DNA from: Aricia agestis
Lineage: Eukaryota; Arthropoda; Insecta; Lepidoptera; Lycaenidae
Assembly (NCBI RefSeq): GCF_905147365.1
Contig: NC_056418.1
Span: 1,580,001 to 1,644,000, forward strand
Reading direction: 5' to 3'
DNA: 64,000 bases
Shown here: in pieces, positions 25,201 to 40,200 of the stretch
Layout of the letters: each line of letters opens with the position of its first letter
How positions within the stretch are numbered: position 1 is the stretch's first letter
The notes under the pieces: model-generated
What the model saw: the letters and a program-made list of their open reading frames with translations, nothing else
Databases searched by the model: none
What the model was told of the DNA's origin: nothing
Program-made: the position numbers and the translations under genes

Positions 25201-28200
25201 GACATCTGACTTCGCTATCAAAACTAGCGAATAGCATTTTGGCTATGGGGCCAGCTATCTCTACATTTTAATAAAGAGAGAACCGAAATCTGAGAGGGAT
25301 AAAAGTGGAACTTGTTATAGCTCGTCAGTAATTCATTCCAGTTATCTTACCCTAGGATTGCTTCCTCATAGCAATATAATTGTTATACCACGGTCCACGA
25401 ACAATAGACTCATAACAATAATTATTTAGTTGATAACTACAATTTACACATTAGTCAAAAGAAAACAAAGCACCCGATAACCTCGTCCAGAGTCAGGAGG
25501 TTGCTCCAAATTAGATAAAAGGTTAAGTTACGACAGTATATTATAAGTTTATGGGTTAAGTCGTATATTATGTCAAATATACTGTGACCAGGATGGACAA
25601 AAGGAAAAAACGTCAAAATTCGTTTATCGCGCGGGAACCGTACATTTTTCCGAGAAAAAAGTATTCTATGCTATGTCCTTTCCCGGGGCTCAAAATATCT
25701 AGCTAGTATACACTCGCACGCACACAAACCCCGTGCCGAAGTCTTCCGAACTGAAACGACGTCAGACGATGCGTGAGGTTATTCGTTAGGCCGTGTTCAG
25801 ACGATACGCGCCCGCCCCGCCCACGCCACGCGCTTCTACACCCGCGTCAAACTCGCTTTGAAATTTGCTGATTGTATTTGAGTCTTTAGGCACATCATTA
25901 GATCTCAAATTGCATTTATCGAATTACACCCGCGCACGCCACGCGCCCGCCCTGCGCCCGCCCTGCGCCCGCCCCGCGCCCGCCTCGCGCGCGGGGAGGG
26001 CGCAATGAAATGAAGAAAGTACTTAAAGGTTAGATTTAAGTACTTTTTTCATTAAGAATTAAAGCAAGGCTTGAGCTGTGTTCCTATGTTTTAATTAATT
26101 TGTATATTTTAGCCAGTTTTGTTTTCTGGGTGTTTGAACACAGAGGAAAATCTGGTCATTTTTTGGGTCTTTGGACGTCCTTTTTTAATAATAAAATTAT
26201 GAAAAAAAAGAAAACATAGGGACATGCTAATAGTGGTCATAGATATTCAGGTAAAAAATCATAACTCTACCGGCATTATCCAGGGAGGAAACAGGGGACA
26301 ACGTTTGTATGGAAAAACGGCGGTGTGGACTCCTCTTAATGTCAATAGCTTGCACCAATTTCACTCCAAACTTCAGCAACAACTTTAGCAATAAAACTTG
26401 TCACTTTTCTCATTGATAAGTAAATAAATACCTTTGTAATTTCTGTAATTACCTTTGTTTAAAAAATATTTTTTTTAAATGTGCGGACCACGAGGGTCAT
26501 TTTGTTCCTAAAATGGACCCCGAGTGAAACTAATTGGTTACCCCCATAAACTTATAATATACTGTGTTACCCCTGCTCTAGTCTCAAGTCATTGCAAATC
26601 GAAATTCCACATTAGAAAAACGAATACGGAAAACGTGTGTATGCGGCCAGCCTCAGCGAAATGTAGTTCCATTTTCATAATTAGGCAAGTGATACATGTA
26701 ACATTGACCTTTTCAACCGCAAAATGCACCGTCATGATATTGATCGTGGCTAAAATGGAAAACGACCTCCGCCTGCGAAATTACTGCATTACCTCAATTG
26801 ATTTCTAAGTGATTGCCTAAATACTAGTTACAGGTAATGTCTCCTGTCCATCATATTATGTGGTTAATAAATTAGTAAATAATGTATAAAAATAGTAAAA
26901 TAAATCGGCCAAGTGCGAGTCGGACTCGCGCACGAAGGGTTCCGTACCAGTATAGAGCCAAATTAGGCCAAGAATTGTGTTTTTTGTATGGGAGCTCCGT
27001 GTACTTAACTAAGGATTTTGTTAAAAAGTGAAGTAAGTACCTACCTGTTGCCATTATTGATATACTTACAGCAAAAAAATCACGTTTGTTGTATGGGAGC
27101 CTACCTTAATTAAATATTAATTTTATTTTGTTTTTAGTATTTGTTGTTATAGCGGCAAAAGATATACACAATCTGGGAAAATTTCAACTCTCTAGCTATT
27201 ACCGTTCTTTAGTTACGGTACGGTAATAATCTCTACACTTCTACACTACTATTATAAAGAGGAAAGATTTGATTGTTTGTTTGTCTTGAATAGGCTCCGA
27301 AACTACTGGACCGATTTGAAAGATTCTTTTACCATTGGAATCCTACATTAATTCTGCTGAACATAGGCTAAATTTTATTTTGGAAAAAAATAGGGTTCCG
27401 TAAGATATTTGGGATTTTCGGACGCAAGGTGTAAAAAATCAACCAGAAATGTTACTTTTTTCGCGTACGCTGCCTAAACTATAAAAGATAGAACCATAAA
27501 ATGTTCTAAGTAATTGTAGATCTTTTAAATATCTACAAAAAAGTCCGCGACACACTATACCTATCTATGTTGAGTGAGGCACAACAGCGACCACATAACC
27601 CAAGTGGTCGCTGAGGCACAATAACCATTTTTTTATTAAAAAATATTGAAATGTTTTTGGACTACATTTAAATGCCTTTATTTTACTCATGGCATTAATT
27701 CTTATCAAAATAAATTATTTCATTACTAAGTACAGTTAATGTAGATTATATTTCTTCGCTTCATTCTTCGATATATAATTAACCAAACGTAGTACCTCTG
27801 TATATCTGCTTGGCAAACGCGTTTTTTAAAGATTTATGTAGGTAAGTTGAAAAATTACACGCTCGCTCGATCACACGGCGTTCCGACGTGCCTCATTCTT
27901 TGTTAACGCGAGGCAACGCGAACACGTATACTTAGTAACCATGCCAAAGCGCAGCTGGTTATTATTATTAAGATAATTGAGTCAGTGTTGTAAGTAACTA
28001 AAGTCAATGTTATTTTATCGTGTAACAAGAAAATACATGTAAGTACTATTAAATACTTAAATAAACGGCAGGCACTACCGAGGCCTAGACGAGCCAATTA
28101 TATTCAATACTAACCGGCTTGTACTGCGACCACGAGTTAATAAACGTACAATGTGATGGGACTACGAGTCTTTAAAATACACAATCTATAATATTATGTA

Positions 28201-31200
28201 TGCTTTATTTGTTCTATAAATAGAATTATAGAAGTATATGTTTGTCCGATTGAAAGAAATAGTTGTAAGTTAATTACTGCAAGTGTTTAATTATGTTAAG
28301 TTATTTTATAAACCGCCATAATGTGTGGATTGACCGCGAGTCTCTAAACACAATTTTTATGCATCGGAATTGACTGCGAATCTCTGACGATGTTTTATCT
28401 GTTCTATAAATAGAACTATACGTTGGCTGGTTTGGGGGTTAACAGGGAGTTATTTTATAAACCGCCATAATGTGTGGATTGACTGCGAGTCTCTAAACAC
28501 AATCCTTATGCATCGGAATTGACCGCGTGTCTCTGACGATGATTTATCTAAAATGGAAGTATAAAGTGTTGGCTGGTTTGAGGGGATTAACTACTAGTTA
28601 ATTACTATTTAAATTTAAAATATATTGATATTTTTTAAATCAACATAATGTATGGATTGACTACGAGTCTCCGACAATGTTTAAAAATAAAAATTAGCAA
28701 CTACCGCGCGTTTTTCCGCGTTCTTTGTTCTATAAATAGAAAAAAACATAATAATTATTATTATAATATTAATATTATCTTTGCCGGTTTATAGAGAACA
28801 GCTATTTTGAGTTAATAACTAGATTGACTGCGAGTCTCATCAGTTAACAACCAATGCGCGTCCCGCGCGATCCTTTTGTTCTAAATATACTACTACGATT
28901 ATAATTAACTATGTCTGCCGGTATATAATTTTTATTATTAAATAAATCTTGCATCAATTTTGGGACTCGATATACACCGCGAGTGTATGACGAAACTTAC
29001 TTAATAATATCTACGTAACGAGATAGTTACTACCCTCAATATTTTTCGTAACATATTTTATCGACATATAAGTCGATTATAACGATCTACCCCAATATTT
29101 AATTTGGTCCCTTACTAAAAGTGACAGATATAGGTACGGAACAATCAGGTTTCGAATGAACCCGAAGCTTTTCCGAGTACCTGCACCGAGGTTCTCCTAC
29201 TGACGTTAGGTGAACCCTCTTTGGATTCGCCAGATTATTGTTTTAAATGACCCTAAAAACGATTTAGATAAGCTACTGCTTATAAAACATTCCTGATAAT
29301 AAGAGTTCTAGATCGATTCCATTTCGATCGATTATTATCATTATAGATTTCACCTGACAAAGTCTCGATATTATCAGACTTATCAACAGTATCTGGCTTA
29401 TCTCGATATAAATTATTATCAAACTTATCAGATAATACAATATTATCAGACAAGACAACTTTGTAACGCAAACCTAAAACACTCAGACTCGATAAATCTT
29501 GTCTCAATATCAGACCGAGATTATTATTGTTTCGCTGGATAATTCCAGTATTTGTTCTCAGAGACAAATTAGTACATGCCAATCAATCTTGTACCTTTTG
29601 GTGTCAAAGGAAGGGGGGGGGGGGAATAACCGTCGGTGATGTAGGCGACTAAACGCTCAACACCGCAGCAGTAGTGCTGACAGCTATTTTTATAGATATT
29701 TTATAATTATATATTACTATTATGATTGTTGTGGGCTTTACACAGCTACCCGCCACCCGCGGCCCGCGGGCCGCATGCGAGCCACCGGGACTTTATTTGT
29801 AGCCTATTAGAATTTGAAATTCACGCCCACGGGCAAAATATTATACAGTCAATGTGAAAGTCTTTTTCACTTGTAAGTCGTTATTTTTTAAACCTAAAAA
29901 TGTTTGTTGCGACCCGCGACACCAAGACCAAAAATGATTGCGGCTCGCATAAAAAAAAAATTGGGAACTTCCAAAAACAAAATAAAAAAAGGGGTTGGGG
30001 ACCACTAGCTTAATATATTATACATCTTGACATGAATAAATTATTAGAATTTAAAACTATATCTTCATGTACCCTCACCGAAGGTTACCTTATTTCAAAG
30101 ATTTTCTTTTCCCCAAACAAAGCGGCGGAAAATATTGTATTATATTTTAAATTTACAATTTTTGAATTAATTGTAAATTTAAAAATCAATGTCCACCCGT
30201 GCGAAGCCGGGGCGGGCCGCTAGTTAGATATATTTTAAAAGTAACCAAGTCTTGACTGACCGATAACACATAAAAAATACTATTATATGAATCAATCGAG
30301 AGGCGTAATAGTTTTTCAGTAAGTGTACCACAATTAAAGTGCTCAGCTTGTGCTTACTAATTAATGTAAATAATTGGAAAATCTTATAAGTTATACCGCC
30401 GTACTCAGAGACATTTAATTACGATTAACCTTGAATTTAATGAAGAGTTTGACAGATAATTTATGAGGTTTATGTCAAAATTTTGAATTAATTACAATTA
30501 AGTAAATAATGTGCCGCACTCAGAGTGGACTCTGAGTGCGGCAGATAATGTAATTCCGATGTTTTCTGCTTTACCAGCGGGGCTAAAATGGTCACATTTA
30601 GCATTTCCTCTCAATCAATTCAGTAAATGAATTGTCAAAACTGTCAAACTGACAAATGTCAAATCAGTACAAAAATACAGAAATGAATTGTAAGCAGAGT
30701 TGCATTTTGCGATTTTAGAAAAATGAATCATATTATGATTCATATCATGATTCTTCAAAGCGACCATTTTAGCCTCGCAGGGAGATATACGATATAAGAC
30801 GATATAAGACGCCGAACGGCAGGGGCGCCGCGGGAAGTCAGACAGGAATTGACCCAAATAGTACCTCCGCGCCGGAGCGGGGCGGTGTTCGATTGGAAAA
30901 TAGTAAATACTTTTACACGTGCTCTTCTGGCCAATAGGCATGATAATAAAAAATAAATCTCATTTTGCTGTATAATGCTAAGGATAGCGGAACACTTCGT
31001 GCGCGAGTCCAACTCGCACTTGACCGATTTTTTATAAATTTATTAAATAATTACGAGCCTGTGCCAAGAGACATAAAACTCAATTAGGCCGGTTCTAGAA
31101 AGTTGCGATTTTCTCTCGGAGCTGGCCGTACATTTTCTAACTTGATTTAAGAAGATGATAGACAACTTTTTCTTTTGTAATTTGTTGACCAGAAAAAAAA

Positions 31201-34200
31201 CGTTAAAGCATTCGAATTTTAAAATAATTTTAGCAATCCCCAAACCCTGGATGGCCTTTGATTAGGAATTATCAACCCAAACTCGGGTTAAGGTTGAATT
31301 AAATGCAACCTTGTTAACTCGAGTTTGGGTTGATGGTCAGCGTCTGTTTGAATTCCCCAATTCAAATTTGGAACTCTAATTAGATACTTGATCAGTTTCC
31401 AAACTCTCCCTGACGGCTTTTGATTAATCTGATTCAGAATTAATATTATCAACTCAAGGTCAAGGTAGAAAGACTGCATTTGCATTACAGTCCCAATTTA
31501 AATTTGGAAATCTAATTACTTGATCTATCTTCAAGCACTCCCAGACGACTTCTGAATAATCAACTCAAGGTTAAGGCAAGAAGGTTGCATTTGCATTGCA
31601 GGCCGTTCACAATCCCCAAATCAAATTTGGAACTTTACGTACCCACCATTACGTCCTGCTCCCGAATAATCAACTCAAGGTCAAGGTAGGAAGACTGCAT
31701 TTGCATTGAAGGCTGCGCAGTTCCCTGGGTCACGGCCAGGACGAAACCAGGTCAGCCGCCATTTTGTCTGGACTCGCAGACGTATCATTGATCCAGGTAT
31801 ATTTGGCATCTCCGAATAATATGAATGTAAGGGCGCCGCTTGACCTAATAACCCGAGAAGTAAGTAACATATTTTAATGGCTTATGGCGCGTGAATTGGG
31901 GGATTTCATTACTTAGTAAGGGGTTCGCTGTCACCAGGAAATTTTAACAGGGGTTCGTGGAGCCGAAAGATTGAGAAACCCTGATCTATGGCATTTAGCC
32001 CGGCCGCACATCGTCCGAATTCTGATCAGAAACAGTTGAATTTCGCCGGGCCGCCACCCCGCACACTATCCGAAATATCCTTCCGGCGAGTTCGAGCTCA
32101 TTCGGCTCAGTACAAAATATAAGAGACAGCGCAGATGTTCAACTGTAATTTCGTATCAGAAATTTCGGACAATGTGCGGCCGGGCTTATACAATAGCTTT
32201 CCATTGGTGAAAGAATTTTTATAATTGATTCAGTAGATCCAGAATATAAAGCTCTTACCTCTTTTGACCGTTTGGAAAGTGTGTATCTGTCTGTTACTTC
32301 TTCACGCTCAAACCGGTTAACTGAGCTTGATGTTTACTGTTTAGTATGGAGATACTTTGAGTCCCGGAAAAGGACATAGGGTAGTCTGTATCCCAAAAAA
32401 TTTAAGGTTTCCAGCCGATAAACCATTTTCGCCCAATGGAGTTGCGGGCATCATCTACATTCTAGTCATATAATATAGAGGAGGATTACCGAATGTCGAT
32501 ACATTTACATAACAGCTACTGAGCTATGAGCTAAGTAGCGTAACGCTGTTGTTACAATACTATTAACACCTGCCACTGTTACGTATATTTAAACCAACGT
32601 ATGAAAGTCGACTGTTTAAGAGGATACACCAGGGTCGAGAGAAATTAAAAATAGGTATTTGAAAATGTATTTTTGTCTCACCAATCTCAAGTCTCCCACC
32701 GCAGAGCGCGATAGAGACAACACGACAAAAATTCTAATAAAAGAACAGAAAATCTTCGATTCGCTGTCCGCTGATTCCTTCTCCAAAACTTAACCGATTT
32801 AAGTACTTTTTTCATTAAAAATTAAAGCAATGCTCGAGCTGTGTTCCTATGTTTTATTTTTTTGTATATTTTAGCCAGTTTTGTTTTATGGGTGTTTGAA
32901 CACAGAGGAAAATCTTGCTACTTTTTTTGGGTTTTTGGACGTTCTTATCTTTTTTAATAATAAAATTATGAAAAAAAAAGAAAACATAGGGACATGCTAA
33001 TAGTGGCCATAGATATTCAGGAAAAAAATCATAACTCTACCGGCATTATCCAGGGAGGAAACAGGGGACAGCGTTTGTATGGAAAAACGGCGGTGTGGAC
33101 TCCTCTTAATGTTTATTGTTCATTGTATTGTATGCGCATCACGGCGGTTCCTCTCGCCGGGTTAGTTCCCGAACCGGTGGTAGGCTTCATGTCTGGCTTT
33201 TTATGTGGCTTTCAACGTGTTAATTTTTAACCAACTTAGAAATAAAACAATTTCATTTCATTATTTTGTGTACGGATGAGTATCCATACTTATATTATAC
33301 ATGCGAAAGTGCGTCTGTCTAATGTCTATTACCCCACATAAACCACTGAAGAAATTTTAATGGGACGAAGACATTTTGAGTCCCGGGAAAGGACATATAA
33401 TTTCGGGAAAATTGACTGTTTCAGCGCGATAAACAAATTTTAAGTCAACATCTAACAACTTTATCCCACATCAAAATCGGTTCTGATGATTGAGCGCGAT
33501 GATTTGATGAATAACAGACGGAAAGACAGAGTTTTTTTCATGTGTATACGTAAATGTAATACATCTTAATATATATATTTCTTGTGTGCGTGTGTATGTG
33601 ACTGAACTCCTCCTAAACGACTGGACCAATTTTGATGAAATTTTTTGTGTGTGTTCGTGGAGATTCGAGAATGGTTTAGATTTACAGTTTGGTCTACTGG
33701 AAAATGTTTTTTCAATTAATTTCTTATTTATAAGGAGTTGTTGATTTTGGAATGTTTTACATTAGATCCGGCGGACGGCGCTATCATCGCATTCAATATT
33801 ATTCTATTTCAATTTTAGTTTGTCCTGACAGATGGTGCTACGATTAATTTGAAAAAAATTTTGTTATTCAATTCATGTGCTGATTAAAATATTAAATAAA
33901 TAACACATAGGCTACAATTTTAACCGACTTTCAAAATGGGGGAGGTGTTATGTTCGTTTTCTTATATTCAACGATTACTCCGCCGTTTGTTAACCGATTT
34001 TCAAAATTTTTCTTTTGGTATATAGGGTATCATCCCAATTTGGTATTATATTCAGAAAAGTGGTGATCTGATGAAGGATCCATAAGTAATCGAGGGAACT
34101 CCTCAAAACTTATAGGGAAACATGTGGTGACTTCGGTTTCGTGAGAAGTATTCTAAGCATATGCTACCAACAAGTAAGATTTTGCACCGAGATATACCTG

Positions 34201-37200
34201 GTATACCGTGGTTCGGAAGGTGCTGCGAGAATTCCTGATTCTTTATAGATACAAGTTTGGGAGTTTCGGCGTTGCTTTAAGAACAGAAAGCATATGCTAC
34301 TATGCAAATTACATTCTTCATCATCATTATCATCATCATCACTACCATATTATACCATTTCATAGTCTTTTAGATCGAGACTCAAGTTTGTCAAGCGATA
34401 ATTTAAAAAAAATCTATATCTACCTAATATTATAAACCTGAAGAGTATGTTTGCTTGAACGCGTCAATCTCAGAAACTACAGGTCCGATTTAAAAACTTA
34501 TCTCAGTGTTAGATAGATCATTTATCGAGTAAGACTCATCATTTATCGAGAAGGTTATATTATATTATTACTCTAAGACTAATACGACAGAAGAAACTCA
34601 GGAAAATGTGGGAAAAACGGGGGAAATATTTTTTATGGGAAAATGTACCTACGGATTCTGTAAAATTTCTAATTTACGCGGGCGAAGCCGCGCGGGACAT
34701 CTAGTATTAGTATGGATTTTTAACAAAGGTCGACTGAATTTATGTTTGATCTTTTTAATCCTACCATTGTGTTGGATTGGACTGGGATTATAAAGTAATT
34801 TATTTTATACAGCTGAATAATCATCTCATGGCTAGGATAATCCCAGTGCTAGGATAATCCTAGCTGCTACTTAACTCCTACATAAAAAACACAATTTTGA
34901 AAAAAAAAATATGGCCTATGTCACCTTCGGAATAATTACTAGAGTACTAAACGGTAGTTAAGTTACATAGACTACCGAAATTCTTTTTTTTTTATGTCGG
35001 ATATAATGTAATCAACCCATAAAAACTACCTACAATATCACAATAGCCAAATTTTTTTCGAAAGGGTACAAAGCTACTGGTCTGGTTAAGACCATGGTAG
35101 TTTAATCGTGGCTATAACTAGTCTGTTGCTAGTTGGTTTGGAAATAAACAATGAGTGGGGGCCTGGCCCCCTCCCCTAAAGTCACACATCACAATAGCCA
35201 AGAAAAATGTATAACCAGCGTAGTCCCTTTCAGGAACAATAATTGCACAGCCAGCAGTGGGTAGTTCAATGTCGTGGGCCGACTGCCGAGGGCCGCCCAC
35301 ACTAGCGCGGTGACGTCATAGCTAGGGTTGCCAACCATACGCATATAATAACGTATCCTACTATATTCTTGATAACTATACTTTATACTTTTACATACAA
35401 ATAAAGTATGCAAAAATACTTTATTTTCAACCTTTACTGTGATGCCTACTCTCATTATTTGTACTTAATTATTACGATTTACAATTGCTGAACGAAATAG
35501 AGCATCAATAAATTAAAAAGAAAAATCAATTAAAATGTTGATTGTCAAACAAGCTTTGTAATATTTAAAGGTAACAAAAAATTGTTAGTATGTGCTAAAA
35601 GCAAACAAAAAATCGTTTTTAAAACAATAAAAACATAAAATTTTAAAAATATTTTTTTTTGTCCCTAATTTTATATTTTTTCCTGTATTTTTTACTGTAT
35701 TTTTTCCTATCCAAACTTGTTTATACGTTTTTTTTGTCAAAAAAAAAGTTGGCAACCCTAGTCATAGCGCGCAAATATATTCCATGTTTAGGGTACCCAT
35801 GAAGTACGTCACACGATTTCCAGACCCTAGCTTCTACCCTTCACATATTTTGTGAGACCCTAGTGTGATGTCACTTTGCAATTACTTATACATTTCAAAA
35901 TGAAAACCACCTCAATATTTTAAATGTCGCAATAATTTTTTTTATTTTAAAATATGTCACAAAACTTAGGACTGCACCTCCCGTCTCCTTGCACACATGC
36001 CTCACCCCTTATCCCGAGTTGCTGTGGAATTTATTGCCCGTCGTTTTCGGAAACCACATGGATATGTCATTGAGATGTCTTCGTAGTGTGAATTGTGATT
36101 GATCTATTCTCTATATCTGGTCAAACTACTCTATATCTGATCAAACTACCGATCTAAACAGGACTTCACAGTTGAATTATTGATGGACGAACATGAAGAG
36201 CAACTGAGTAAAAAAAATCAGGAAACCTAGGTATGCGCTTCGTGGTACTTTTGTACTTTCTGTCAGTTGTCAAACTCGGATCGTTTATACAAACTTCGTT
36301 GCTCTAGCTACGTTTTCATGATAGTCATTTGAGCTACATTTGAGTGGTAAAATTCTTGTCCTATTCTATATTTCGATGTGGTCAAGTTAAACTTCCTAAA
36401 ATCTGGAAAGTTCAGTTCAGCGAATTTCTTTACATACCCCCTTCGAGTTTATTGGCTATTGAATCCGAGTCGAATTACCAAACTTTTGATTTGATTTGAA
36501 CTCTCTCTCAAATTTTCCCAAAGCTGTGATTTGAACCGCGGTATTAATAAGATTTTCTGTGAAGTTGTTGGCGACCATGTTTTTATGATTGTTTCTATAT
36601 GGCGTAATTAAGGCAATCCTTCATTACTAGTAATTTGTATTGATTATGCACTAACGGCCATTCCCAATATTTGATCTATCTCTGGTTTTGCCCTACTAGA
36701 GATAGGAATAGCTCACAATTGACATAAAATATATGTCTCTAATGTCTAATGTGAGCAATTCCTATCTCTAGTAGGGTAAAACCAGAGATAGATCAAATAT
36801 TGGGAACGGCCGTAAATAATGCAAGTTATGAATAATAAATAATTTAATTCGACTTAACTATCTCTACAGAGCACAGTCTACATTTTGGTTAAGGATTGGA
36901 AAGACCATTATTTAAGATTTTTAGGACACATTATGAACCAGCCAAATCGCTAATATATACAAAAAGCTCTATATCTTACGTATAATTACAATAACGTGTG
37001 AACCGAGCTCTTGAATCTCTCTGAATTGTTTGCCAGGACAATACACCTTATATTATAACACGTAGACATTACAAAAAAGGTACTTTTTCAAATCACCCAT
37101 AAAGCGTTCAGGTTCTTCAAGCTTGTCGACTTCCCTCCCCTTGAGTGGAGGGTGGAAAGGTCCTCAAATAAATAGTCAGAGGCGATGCTACGGCAGCGAA

Positions 37201-40200
37201 GACTAGGACACAGATGAGGACCAGGAGTAAACTGTCCCAGCTGGTCATCACTCGAGTGTTTGGACAAAGGCAGCACGGACGGACGACACCTGGACATGCG
37301 TACGTGGGACCTGAAGTTAGCAGCGATTCGTTGCAGCTAGGACAGGTAGACTTGGCTTCGGATTTTCCAGAATTCGGGAGGGGTTCAACTTGATTTGGCG
37401 CTTGCTTCGGAAACCTTGGAATTTTTGTTTCTATTGGAATCGGGTAAGGTTCTGTTTTAATTGCGACTTTCTTTTTCGGAAACGACTTTGGAAATATCCG
37501 TCCTTTCTTCAAAAGAATGGATGGAGGCTCACTTTGGATGGCCACTTTATTTTTCGGCTTTGTTCTTTCATGAAATGTCTCTTTCGGTGGTCCTTTCATG
37601 AACATGGAACGGAGGACCGCGCCTGGGAAAGAAGAACGATTATTGTTGGGAGGGATGATAAGGAAGCAGGGATTAGGTCGGAACGAGGATAGGAACAAAA
37701 TAAATGTAAGGATTAGGGAGGTAGTTTATTTCGCAAAAAGAAAATGTAATGCTACACGAGCCTATATTTAATCTACCTAGTAAAGAAGGGTTATCTTAGA
37801 ATACGTTCCCAAACTACAAATTCTCCCAAAATCTACGAAGACGTACCTAGTTACAAATGCGCGAGGGACAGAATTGCTATCAGATACTAAGTGCGTATTT
37901 TTTATCCAGACCTCGTATTGCCTACGAGGCAGGAGTAAAATGTAATTATTACGCGCTTGGGTATATACGTGCAACTATACTCAAAAGTAAATATCGTTAT
38001 TTAGCTCTTATTTTCACATCTGATTCTCTAGCTGGGACATCCCCTGTGAGTTCACGAAAGCCCTAAAGCGTGAAGGGTCGGTGTTTACCTTCGTTCATGT
38101 CGTTAATTCAAGATTGTAGGAACGTGGAACCTCAGGCTGTTAACTAAGTACTATAACACGATACTTGTACCACGAGGCTTATGTTATTTCGTATTTAAGG
38201 CTCATGAGTAATGATTTACTCGCTTACAGATTCGGCAAAAGTTAACCGTACGTTAAATACCGTGTTACTTCATCAGTACATAAGTTCCAGTAGCCCTAGC
38301 ACGGCCACCAGTAGAAATGCGAAAGTGTGGAGATAAACTTAAGGTAGCGTTCCGATCTTTTTTCGTTCCCAAAAATTCAATTAAAATGCCACTTTATGAC
38401 AGACTCTAGTCCTAATAAAAATTCAAATAATATCCTACTCTATGACATATACTATAGTCTGTCATAAAGTGGCATTTTAATTGAATTTTTGTCGGTCGCG
38501 ATTGGCCGCGGTAAAGATCGGAACGGCACCTTTAGTTGTCCACAGCTTGTCTATACTATCGCATTTCTACAGGTGGCCGTGCTAGGGGTACAGTAAGCCT
38601 TATTGATATATATTATAAAGAACTACCACATTCTACTAACATTACAAAGTCGATATCCAATTTAAGTTCAAATTCAACCCATTTATCATTCCAGGTTGAA
38701 AATGCCAATACAGAAATGTTGGTGCTTTCATATTTTATCCTGGATTTCTCGGTAAATCCGTGTAAGCGCGCCAGACTGAATTTCAAAAACCCTCTAGAAA
38801 ATTCCTGTAATTTCTTCAACAATGGCTGGCACTTGTTATATCTTCGTTCAATGCTAAAGATATCGGGTGTCGACTAATTAAGGAGTCGGGGGGTGTGTGG
38901 AGGTGCCGGGGGTGTCGGGGGGCGATCGATGTGCCGCGAGTAATTAGAGCAATTGATACTTTATATTTTATAGTCTTCGTCGATGGTCTATTAGAACCAG
39001 GCTCACTGTTATTCAATAGAGGAGAATTTTTGCAACATCTACGACCAAGTGTCCTCTATGGCTCAGTGGTGAGCGCGTTGGCAGATCAAGCCGCGAGTCA
39101 CGGGTTCGAATCCCGCCGACGGAACAAAAAGTTTTCAAAGTTCCTGTATCATGGATGTGTATTAAATATTTGTTTGTGTATCATATAATAAAAATCTTAA
39201 ATATATGTATCTAAGTATAAAAGTATTAAATATATTTCCGTTGTCTGGTACCTGGGCTGTAACTGTAACACAAGTCCTTCAGGTACTTACCACGGGGCCA
39301 GACCATGCCAGACTGACGTGGTGTGAAGCGTCCATAGATATAAATAAAAGGGTAAGTTCACATTGCGACGTGACGTTGCGATGTATAAACAAAGTTTACT
39401 ATAATTAGTTCATATAACAAATTTGGATCGAGACGCCTCGTGATGTTCCAATATGAACTGATCCTAAGTGCTGATACGAAGTATGAGTTAGAATAGGGTT
39501 GCCATCACCCAAATTCCCTTCGCCGGTTAGGCACGACAAAATTCCCGGACATTTGGCCGAAATGTGGTTATTTCCCCGGACACCCCGGACGACACAGTAT
39601 TTACACAGTATACGAGTAGCAATATGACATATCCCTACAGTAGTGAAACGAATGTACTTGCGCAGAGCAACGGAGGGGTACCCGCGGGGAAGCGGGCGGC
39701 GCGGTCCCGCGTACACAAACTCGCGGAGTTTGTGTACCTGTGCCCACAGGGGTGACGTTGGCGCGTTGTCTACGAATTTTGTGTTGTAAAACGATAACTT
39801 ATCTTATAAACAATGGGATATTATAATAAATGTTCAGTGTACGGATGTAAATCTGATTCAAAAAACAAAAAGGATTTAAATTTTTATAAATATCGGCTTA
39901 CAGTTTACTTGTTTACCTTGGCGGCATGTATTTGCATCTCTGTTTTATTGTTTACGTTGTAAGAAGTGTAACAAGGAGAGAAACAATATAGAATAAATTA
40001 AAAATCTGTCAAATACCCTGTTACATACTAATTAGTACCTACCTACCCAGGTACACATATCAAGTGTAACATACCGCGCCCTTACCGCGCACGTAATAAG
40101 AGTTTTGAAGTGCTTCTGTTACACCTGACGTGTGAATAATTATTGGATATTTTATATATTCGAAATTTCGAATGCGTCTTCATTATTTTAATTAGTGTAA

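Noticed and set aside
24653..25201. 182-codon plus-strand frame
   Set aside because: It is antisense to a retm exon and continues into a repeat.
29280..29582. Asp/Asn-rich 100-codon minus-strand frame as a gag-like gene
   Set aside because: It arises from short gataat/tatcaga repeats and lacks any motif or neighbouring pol frame.
37117..37622. LITAF-domain assignment for the orphan ORF
   Set aside because: The hydrophobic segment follows all Cys motifs and the required second CXXC is absent.
39056..39124. Possible tRNA gene
   Set aside because: Boxes A and B are present but acceptor ends do not pair, and a SINE body and tail follow.
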